From an uncultured Bacteroidales bacterium (GTDB taxonomy: Bacteria; Bacteroidota; Bacteroidia; Bacteroidales; Paludibacteraceae), in the NCBI GenBank assembly GCA_903929065.1, contig CAIYTJ010000524.1:1-11176 (forward strand): a DNA stretch of 11,176 bases, written 5' to 3'. This document shows, piece after piece, positions 5,798 through 11,176 of the stretch; position 1 is the stretch's first letter; each line of letters starts with the position of its first letter. The notes under the pieces were generated by a model, which saw nothing but the letters and a program-made list of their open reading frames with translations, ran no database searches and was not told where the DNA came from. Made by a program: the position numbers and the translations under genes.

Positions 5798-7349
5798 ACC
5801 ACGAACTACCTGATTCATAATCTTCCACCACTTTTGTTGGCTGGTGGAATGCAAAATGACTTACCAGCGTGGTTATTTCCTGCCGAAGCATGGAAATGGC
5901 ACTTTCTATCAAATCGTTTCTAAAACCGGCATCGCCCAGTTTCATAACCATTTCCATAGAAGCCACGCGGCTAACGACACGTCCCAGTTCCACTAACTTG
6001 CGCTGTGGCATTTGCAGGTCAATGTCGAAACTGATTAAATCTTTCACCTGATTTGCTGCCATTTCAGTCAACCGGTGACTTTTTAAATAAACCTGAAAAG
6101 CATTTTCTTTCACTGTTTTCATTAATTTTACAATGGCTTCCCCAATTTGAGCGTAAAGAATGTCATTCGAGCCTTCGAAAATCATAAACGGACGACTGTC
6201 CACCGTTCCGCGGCCGGCAATATGATTCAGTTTATACCCTTTTGCACCAACCAACGTTAACAAAGTTTGTGACGATTCCTGCATTAAATCGGTGGTAACT
6301 GTCTTGATGATATTGGCTTCGAGACCAAGTCCCGTCAAATCATTTTCAATGCCGGCAATTCCCGAACTATGCTTACTGAATGCAGAAATAATCGTGAAAT
6401 TAGCTTGTAGTCGGGCTAAATGCTGTTGAACCTGATCGTACGAAAACAGATTTCTGCCACCAACCAACCGCTGCTGACAATGTGCAATGGCTTCATCGAG
6501 CATTCGTTTCACAAAACCCAAACCCATGCCCGGGAAATGCAACCTACTGCGATGCAATAAATCCAGCATCATTTGAATACCGTTGGTTTGAGGAATAAGT
6601 CGTTGAATTTTTGGTATTTCTACATCCAAAATATTTCGCCCGTAAGGAATCTGATACAGCCCAAGATTCTCAAAACGTTCTTCCACCACAATTTTTTGGA
6701 GCGGATTTGTATTATCGCAGACAAAAAAATCAATGTCGCGCTGCAATCCGCCTTGTTCTGTTTGTCGTCTGGCGGTAAGCAACCAGTAATCAGCCTGTCC
6801 GGTTAATCCCGCCCAATGTTTTGTTCCTTTCAGGTGAAAATGATTGGATTGTTCGGTAAATGAAGTTTGCATATTTAACGCATCGCTTCCAAAACCGGGC
6901 TCGGTTATCATCAGCCCACCCATATTTTGATGGTTTAGAAAGCGACTAAACACTTCTGGTTTAGCTGCACTCTGACCGTATTTGGCAAATGGTTGAAGAA
7001 AAAGTGCGCTATTGATTCCAAGTGTAAGCGAAAGTGAAAGTGATTCGTATGAAGCAGCCGAAAATAGTTGCAGGTTTTCCTGAACACTACCGCCGCGTCC
7101 GCCATATTTAGTTGGAATCGATAATGAAAGAGGATTAGTATCCATAATTTGACCAAGTACGCTGGGAGAAATACCGCGTGTAATTCCCATTTTATCAATG
7201 TCATTTTCTTCGTGAAATACGGTTTTAAGGGTTGATTTAAATTTATTTATAAACTTTTCGAATGATATTTGCGGATTTTTATCGGGTGATGAAATTTTAA
7301 TTTCAGGTGAATTTAAATAGGTTGTTTGCATTATATTGTTCATTATCAT
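5778..7349 (-). CDS. Acyl-CoA dehydrogenase family protein
   Basis: A flavoenzyme that oxidises an acyl-CoA to the trans-2-enoyl-CoA and passes electrons to an electron-transfer flavoprotein. The flavin/substrate motif GLMITEPGFGSDALNMQT is at residues 145-162, with KGTKHWAGLTGQADYWL (174-190) following. The signature FEGSNDILYAQIGEAI (391-406) places the likely catalytic base at Glu392. At 523 residues it is longer than the usual 380-400, with an N-terminal extension of about 60 and a C-terminal helical part of about 110 after the active site. ATGs occur at 7349, 7343 and 7331; the longest is given but the true start is uncertain. Its 3' end overlaps nnr by 20 bp. It is divergent from the tetR-tolC-adaptor group and may share its regulator. 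The substrate cannot be told from the sequence. Confidence 0.9.
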   Translation of the reverse strand: MIMNNIMQTTYLNSPEIKISSPDKNPQISFEKFINKFKSTLKTVFHEENDIDKMGITRGISPSVLGQIMDTNPLSLSIPTKYGGRGGSVQENLQLFSAASYESLSLSLTLGINSALFLQPFAKYGQSAAKPEVFSRFLNHQNMGGLMITEPGFGSDALNMQTSFTEQSNHFHLKGTKHWAGLTGQADYWLLTARRQTEQGGLQRDIDFFVCDNTNPLQKIVVEERFENLGLYQIPYGRNILDVEIPKIQRLIPQTNGIQMMLDLLHRSRLHFPGMGLGFVKRMLDEAIAHCQQRLVGGRNLFSYDQVQQHLARLQANFTIISAFSKHSSGIAGIENDLTGLGLEANIIKTVTTDLMQESSQTLLTLVGAKGYKLNHIAGRGTVDSRPFMIFEGSNDILYAQIGEAIVKLMKTVKENAFQVYLKSHRLTEMAANQVKDLISFDIDLQMPQRKLVELGRVVSRVASMEMVMKLGDAGFRNDLIESAISMLRQEITTLVSHFAFHQPTKVVEDYESGSSWFNLATI

Positions 7350-7365
7350 TAAATTAGTAAATTTT

Positions 7366-7378
7366 GAGTTTTAAACTC
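7366..7378. promoter_or_regulatory. Palindrome GAGTTT-T-AAACTC, candidate operator
   Basis: A perfect 6+1+6 inverted repeat lies 17 bp before the acyl-CoA dehydrogenase start, in the divergent gap shared with tetR. TetR-family proteins bind palindromes in such places, so it is a candidate operator. It is AT-rich and short, so chance is possible. Confidence 0.3.
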
Positions 7379-7457
7379 TAACCTAGAACAAAATCATTTC
7401 AACAAAGTTCCCCTTATTTAAGAATTAGCCTTTTCATTTATCGAATATTGAGGATAA

Positions 7458-7479
7458 TAGTCTAAAAATAGTTTAAAAA
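7458..7479. repeat. Tandem 11-bp repeat TAGTCTAAAAA / TAGTTTAAAAA
   Basis: Two head-to-tail copies differing at one base (7458-7468 and 7469-7479) lie near the middle of the divergent gap. The 11-bp period puts both on the same face of the helix, which would suit a regulator site or A-tract bending. No protein is implied. Confidence 0.4.
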
Positions 7480-7545
7480 TGAACGGCATGGATTAATATA
7501 TCACAAAATGCAGTCAAAAACAAATTAAGACTCAACAAAAATATA

Positions 7546-7553
7546 TTCTTTTG
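7546..7553 (+). promoter_or_regulatory. Possible -7 box for the tetR-tolC-adaptor operon
   Basis: TTCTTTTG matches TAnnTTTG at all but one position and lies 38 bp before the tetR ATG. No convincing -33 box is seen, so this is only the best candidate in the gap. Confidence 0.3.
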
Positions 7554-7591
7554 CGTTCAATTAATAGCTCTATTAAACAAATCTATTAAAT

Positions 7592-8215
7592 ATGGAAGTT
7601 AAGAACAATCAGTCTATGGAATCAATTATTCTGGAAACTGCAGAAAGACTGTTTTTGGAAAAAGGTTTTGCCATGACATCGACAACTGAAATAGCAAAGG
7701 AAATTGGTTGTAATCAGGCACTTATTCATTATTACTTCCGAACAAAAGATAATCTTTTTAATCTGATTTTCGAGAAGAAATTTCGTGAGTTTTTCCAACA
7801 CATTTTTGATTTGGAGAATTTGGACAAGCTGACGTTCACTGAAAAACTAAAACATATCATTGAGTCGCATTTTGATATGGTTCGAAAAAACTCCAAAGTC
7901 CCATTACTTATAGTAAATGAGTTTTCCAGAAATCCAGAAATGCTTGCAATACTTAAAGAAAGGCTTAAAGATGTGGTATCGGGACTTTTTAAAAGCCTCA
8001 GTGACGATTTAGAGTCTGAAATTGCAGCCGGTCGCATACGTCAAGTGGCTTTGATTGATTTAATTTTCAATACAATTTCCATCAATATTTCTTTGTTTTT
8101 GCTGTTGCCCGTGGCTTCTGAAATTATGATGATGACCGAACAACAAAAGGAACTAGTTATTAATCACCGTCGGGAAGAACATGTAACTTTGATTTTAAAT
8201 AGTTTAAGACCCTGA
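7592..8215 (+). CDS. TetR/AcrR family transcriptional regulator
   Basis: A 207-residue one-component repressor-type regulator. The N-terminal TetR DNA-binding domain is clear: ILETAERLFLEKGF (residues 13-26), then the helix-turn-helix TSTTEIAKEIGCNQALIHYYFRTKDNLF (29-56), with the family YYF motif at 47-49. The rest is an all-helical ligand and dimer domain with no recognisable specificity. It is the first gene of a probable operon, 24 nt before the TolC-type gene, with the adaptor gene behind. This is a frequent layout in which the regulator controls its own exporter and is relieved by a compound the pump removes. It is also divergent from the acyl-CoA dehydrogenase gene, so a lipid or acyl-CoA ligand is possible. 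An ATG at 7616 would drop eight residues. Confidence 0.92.
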   Translation: MEVKNNQSMESIILETAERLFLEKGFAMTSTTEIAKEIGCNQALIHYYFRTKDNLFNLIFEKKFREFFQHIFDLENLDKLTFTEKLKHIIESHFDMVRKNSKVPLLIVNEFSRNPEMLAILKERLKDVVSGLFKSLSDDLESEIAAGRIRQVALIDLIFNTISINISLFLLLPVASEIMMMTEQQKELVINHRREEHVTLILNSLRP

Positions 8216-8220
8216 TTTTG

Positions 8221-8234
8221 TAATTTATAATTCA
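8221..8234. repeat. AT-rich intergenic 14-mer TAATTTATAATTCA, copy 2
   Basis: Exact second copy of the 14-mer found at 4252-4265, here in the 24-nt gap between tetR and the TolC-type gene. Confidence 0.4.
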
Positions 8235-8239
8235 ACGAT

Positions 8240-9502
8240 ATGAAAAGAATAATCTTATTTAACTTCTTGATTTTTATCAGTTTATTGAGCCTTAACGCCC
8301 AAAGCCTGAACATTGATTCCTGTCAGGCAAAATCAGCCAGAAATTATCCGCAGGTAAAGCAATTCGGATTGATTGCGATAACAAATGAATATAACATTTC
8401 GAATGCCAACAAAGGGTATTTGCCGCAACTAACACTTTCGGCAAAAGCTACTTATCAATCGGAAGTGACCAATTTGCCAATTAAAATTCCTGGTGTGATA
8501 ATTCCACAGCTTAGCAAAGACCAATATCAGGCCATGCTTGAAGTAAATCAAACCATTTGGGATGGCGGTGCTATCAAAGCTCAGAAGAAAGGCATCTTAG
8601 CGTCTACCGAAACTGAAAAGCAAAAACTTGCCGTTGACTTATATGCGTTGAAAGATCGTGTAAATCAGGTATATTTTGGCATATTACTTATCAATGAGCA
8701 ACTTGGACAAAATAATATTTTGCAGAAAGATCTTCAAACCAATTATGACAAAGTAACATCGTACAAACAAAACGGTATTGCAAACCAATCGGACCTTGAC
8801 GCCATCAAAGTGGAAATTTTGAATGCTCAACAGCAGGAAGCGTCTTTAATCAGTATGCGGAAATCTTATATCGTAATTCTCGGTGCCATAACCGGACTGC
8901 CTGTTGATGAAAAAACAGTGTTGGAAAAACCGGTTTTGCCAAAGGCAAATGTAACGGTTGTAAATCATCGTCCGGAATTAAGTTTGTTTGATGCACAAAC
9001 CAACTTGTATGACAGTCAGAAAGATGCCGTTTTTGCCGGAAATCTTCCGAAACTTGGATTTTATGTTCAGGGCGGCGTTGGCAAACCGGGACTGAATATG
9101 CTCTCAAATGAGATTTCACCATATTACATAGGTGGTTTGCGGTTATCATGGAATCTAAGTGGATTTTATTCTTTAAAAAATAATATTGTGAAAATTGAAT
9201 TGAATAAAAAGACGGTTGACGTTCAGAAAGAAACTTTTTTGTTCAATAATAACCTGATCAATCAGCAACAGCAAAATGAAATTGACCGGCTCAAATCACA
9301 ACTTAAAAGCGATGATGAAATTATCAGTTTGCGAAACAATATCCGCAAATCAGCCGAAGTGAAAGTTGAAAACGGCACATTAACTGTGACTGATTTGCTT
9401 CGCGAACTAAATGCCGAAAGTCAGGCCAGACAAAGCAAATCATTACACGAAATTCAACTTTACATTGCCGTTTATCAACAACTTAATACAACAAATAATT
9501 AA
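8240..9502 (+). CDS. TolC family outer-membrane efflux protein
   Basis: The outer-membrane channel of a tripartite exporter. The 420-residue length fits the family. A Sec signal peptide is visible (MKRIILFNFLIFISLLSLNA, residues 1-20, likely cut before QS). Family features include the repeated pattern of long amphipathic helices rich in Gln and Asn, GYLPQLTLSAKATYQ (59-73) on the first strand, and the second half-repeat beginning near NHRPELSLFDAQTNLYDSQKDAVFAGNLPKLGFYVQGG. The protein ends in helices containing VTDLLRELNAE. It sits between the regulator (24 nt) and the adaptor gene (39 nt), all on one strand, so it is probably co-transcribed and forms the exit duct for the same pump. Confidence 0.92.
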   Translation: MKRIILFNFLIFISLLSLNAQSLNIDSCQAKSARNYPQVKQFGLIAITNEYNISNANKGYLPQLTLSAKATYQSEVTNLPIKIPGVIIPQLSKDQYQAMLEVNQTIWDGGAIKAQKKGILASTETEKQKLAVDLYALKDRVNQVYFGILLINEQLGQNNILQKDLQTNYDKVTSYKQNGIANQSDLDAIKVEILNAQQQEASLISMRKSYIVILGAITGLPVDEKTVLEKPVLPKANVTVVNHRPELSLFDAQTNLYDSQKDAVFAGNLPKLGFYVQGGVGKPGLNMLSNEISPYYIGGLRLSWNLSGFYSLKNNIVKIELNKKTVDVQKETFLFNNNLINQQQQNEIDRLKSQLKSDDEIISLRNNIRKSAEVKVENGTLTVTDLLRELNAESQARQSKSLHEIQLYIAVYQQLNTTNN

Positions 9503-9541
9503 TACACCACAATCCCTGGACGGGCATAAAACACAACTAAT

Positions 9542-10465
9542 ATGAAAACAATTTTTAGCACCAAATCTTTAAAATATAATGTTTTATTGGGAATTGCACT
9601 TTTTGCCGGATTTACCAGCTGTAAAAAGTCAGATAATGATTACGACGCAGCCGGAAATTTTGAAACTACCGAAGTCACCGTTTCTGCCGAAGGTTCTGGT
9701 AAATTACTGACTTTTAATGTTGAAGAAGGTCAAACTTTGCAAGCTGGACAGGTTGTCGGTTCAATTGACAGCGTGCAACTTTACCTGCGCAAAAAACAAC
9801 TTTTGGCAACCGGAAAAGGCATACAGGTTCGTCGTCCGGATGTTCAAAAACAAATTGCTGCTATCGAACAGCAAATTACCACGGCAAAAACCGAAAAAAA
9901 GCGTATTGAAAATTTGTTGAAAGCTAATGCTGCAACACAAAAACAACTTGATGACATTGTGGCACAAATTGATGTTCTTCAAAAACAGCTGGATGCCCAA
10001 AAAATAACTTTGGTAACTACAAATGAGGGAATGACTCAAGACAACGAAGGGATCAAACTGCAGGTTGCACAAATTGAAGATCAATTGCAAAAATGCCGGA
10101 TTATCAGCCCAATTAATGGAACCGTTTTAGTAAAATATACTGAAAAAGGCGAGTTGGTTATGCCTGGAAAAGCACTTTTCAAAATTGCCGACACCGAAAA
10201 TATGATTTTACGCGCGTATGTCACTTCCGACCAGTTGAGCCAGTTGAAAATAGGTCAGAAAGTGAAAGTATTTTCAGATTTCGGAGCTGACAAATCAAAA
10301 GAATACACCGGTACTGTTGCCTGGGTTTCAAGCAAATCGGAATTCACACCAAAAACCATCGAAACCCGCGACGAACGTGCTAATCTGGTTTACGCAGTGA
10401 AAATCAACGTAAAAAATGATGGTTTGTTGAAAATAGGCATGTACGGAAATGTTAAATTCAATTGA
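9542..10465 (+). CDS. HlyD/YbhG-type periplasmic adaptor (membrane fusion protein), lipoprotein
   Basis: The adaptor that joins an inner-membrane transporter to the TolC-type channel. The 307-residue protein starts with a lipoprotein signal ending in FTSC (Cys27), so it is lipid-anchored. A first lipoyl half is at about 48-77 (SGKLLTFNVEEGQTLQAGQVVGSIDS). A long coiled-coil hairpin follows (about 80-180, rich in Gln, Lys and Glu, with IEQQI..AKTEKKRIENLL). The second lipoyl half is at about 187-217 (CRIISPINGTVLVKYTEKGE.V.PGK.LFKIAD), and the beta-barrel part ends in GMYGNVKF, so the gene is complete. The shape resembles YbhG-type adaptors that work with ABC exporters. The expected ATPase and permease genes do not follow; REP-like hairpins and a transposase come next. 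Confidence 0.9.
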   Translation: MKTIFSTKSLKYNVLLGIALFAGFTSCKKSDNDYDAAGNFETTEVTVSAEGSGKLLTFNVEEGQTLQAGQVVGSIDSVQLYLRKKQLLATGKGIQVRRPDVQKQIAAIEQQITTAKTEKKRIENLLKANAATQKQLDDIVAQIDVLQKQLDAQKITLVTTNEGMTQDNEGIKLQVAQIEDQLQKCRIISPINGTVLVKYTEKGELVMPGKALFKIADTENMILRAYVTSDQLSQLKIGQKVKVFSDFGADKSKEYTGTVAWVSSKSEFTPKTIETRDERANLVYAVKINVKNDGLLKIGMYGNVKFN

Positions 10466-10491
10466 TTTCGAAAAATAATTAAATGTATTTT

Positions 10492-10517
10492 CTACCATAA
10501 TGTCGCTCCTACGGAGC
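10492..10517 (+). repeat. REP-like unit A (CTACCATAAT + GCTCC/GGAGC hairpin)
   Basis: The unit has CTACCATAA at 10492-10500 followed by GCTCC-TAC-GGAGC (10505-10517). It is the first of four related hairpins between the adaptor and the transposase gene, in forward orientation. Such units are typical of REP-like sequences tied to Y1 (IS200-like) transposases. Confidence 0.75.
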
Positions 10518-10546
10518 TTAATAAACGCTTTTCGATCTATTTTTTT

Positions 10547-10572
10547 CTACCATAATTTCACCCCTAACGGGG
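10547..10572 (+). repeat. REP-like unit B (CTACCATAAT + CCCC/GGGG hairpin)
   Basis: The same CTACCATAAT head (10547-10556) is followed by a different stem, CCCC-TAAC-GGGG (10561-10572), in forward orientation. The head is kept while the stem has changed, so the head may be the recognised part. Confidence 0.7.
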
Positions 10573-10596
10573 TTAAAACAGAATTGCAATAAAATT

Positions 10597-10622
10597 GCTC
10601 CGTAGGAGCTTAATTATGGTAG
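10597..10622 (-). repeat. REP-like unit C, inverted
   Basis: GCTCC-GTA-GGAGC (10597-10609) is followed by TTATGGTAG (10614-10622), the reverse complement of the head in units A and B. This unit therefore faces the first two. Confidence 0.75.
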
Positions 10623-10646
10623 CAAAAGATATATATGACAAACAGA

Positions 10647-10670
10647 GCTCCGTAGGAGCGAAATTATAAT
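10647..10670 (-). repeat. REP-like unit D, inverted, head degraded
   Basis: GCTCC-GTA-GGAGC (10647-10659) is identical to the stem of unit C. The expected ATTATGGTAG head is altered to ATTATAAT. It lies directly before the transposase start and could be the left-end hairpin of the insertion sequence. Confidence 0.6.
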
Positions 10671-10675
10671 ATGCC

Positions 10676-11137
10676 ATGCCAAATACTTATACACAATTCA
10701 ATATGCATATTGTATTTTCTGTAAAAAATAGAGAAAACTTCTTATCTGATAAAATCAGACCTGAACTTTTCAAATACATTACAGGAATTATCAATAATCA
10801 AAAACATTATTCATTGGCAGTGAATGGCTATAAAGATCATGTTCATATTTTCTTTGAATACAATCCTGCATATTCAGTTTCTAATTTAATCAGGGATGTT
10901 AAATCGGGTTCGTCAAAGTGGTTAAATGAAAAACGTATTTTCCCGGGCAATTTTAACTGGCAGGAAGGTTATGGCGGTTTTTCGTACTCAAAATCTCAAA
11001 GAGATACTGTAATCAAATACATTATGACTCAGGAAGAACACCACAAAGGAAAAACATTCAGAGAAGAATATTTGAAACTTCTGAATGAGTTTGGGATTGA
11101 ATTTAAAAACGAATATCTTTTTGAATTTTATGAATAA
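10676..11137 (+). CDS. tnpA: IS200/IS605-type transposase (Y1_Tnp, TnpA)
   Basis: A 153-residue HUH single-strand transposase, full length for TnpA. The HUH metal-binding pair is HVH at residues 55-57. The catalytic tyrosine is Tyr115 in VIKYIMTQ, with Gln119 four residues on, the place of the third metal ligand in ISHp608 TnpA. The Y.QF..HIVFSVK.R start (residues 5-19) and FNWQEGYGGFSYS (93-105) are family blocks. All key residues are present, so it looks active. No tnpB is in the window. The REP-like hairpins upstream suggest a REP-associated role. The right end of the element was not found in the 39 bp after the stop. Confidence 0.9.
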   Translation: MPNTYTQFNMHIVFSVKNRENFLSDKIRPELFKYITGIINNQKHYSLAVNGYKDHVHIFFEYNPAYSVSNLIRDVKSGSSKWLNEKRIFPGNFNWQEGYGGFSYSKSQRDTVIKYIMTQEEHHKGKTFREEYLKLLNEFGIEFKNEYLFEFYE

Positions 11138-11176
11138 TAAACAAAATCGACTTGATATAGCTATTCATTGCGAAGC

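Noticed and set aside
7732..8037. Minus-strand frame inside tetR
   Set aside because: It is an antisense shadow of a clear TetR gene and shows no protein-like features.
10492..10670. CRISPR array
   Set aside because: The units are opposed in orientation, differ in stem, and have irregular spacing without spacer-like uniform length. They fit REP-like palindromes.

Overview
The window looks like a Bacteroidota chromosome (Bacteroidales or a close order). The evidence is the AT-rich sequence, A/T-rich start regions with few Shine-Dalgarno sites, a TAnnTTTG-type promoter box before rlmF, and protein families that are typical of or restricted to that phylum (DUF6266, DUF6943, the 'structural protein P5'-type lysin). 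The exact genus cannot be read from the sequence.

Positions 1-2880 are accessory DNA. They begin with a foldable segment and a 38-nt pure pyrimidine tract (50-197). A DUF6943-like gene follows (259-690), then a DUF6266 gene with unusually strict codon use that ends at a strong terminator (856-1552). Next comes a compact three-gene lysis-like cassette: holin (1582-2031), P5-type peptidoglycan hydrolase (2034-2444) and a small lipoprotein with a C-terminal membrane segment (2441-2827), closed by a second strong terminator. The last protein has the architecture of a single-molecule spanin (u-spanin), so the cassette could carry the inner-membrane, wall and outer-membrane steps of lysis. No integrase, capsid, portal or terminase gene lies in the window.

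Positions 2880-3268 hold no gene. They are dense in short repeats: two GTAC-N7-GTAC boxes 104 bp apart, two perfect inverted repeats, three TATCAAT copies, a terminator-like hairpin at 3036-3061 and a terminator at 3119-3153. This looks like the boundary between the element and the core chromosome, and may be an attachment or origin site.

Positions 3269-7349 are core metabolism: rlmF (23S rRNA m6A1618 methyltransferase), nnr (NAD(P)HX repair, both domains) and, convergent with nnr and overlapping it by 20 bp, a long acyl-CoA dehydrogenase on the minus strand.

Positions 7350-10465 hold a 242-bp divergent regulatory gap, then a probable operon: TetR regulator, TolC-type outer-membrane channel and a lipoprotein HlyD-type adaptor. 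This is two thirds of a tripartite exporter; the inner-membrane pump is not in the window. The operon is followed by four REP-like hairpins in two opposed pairs (10492-10670) and an IS200/IS605-type single-strand transposase with intact HUH, Tyr and Gln residues (10676-11137).
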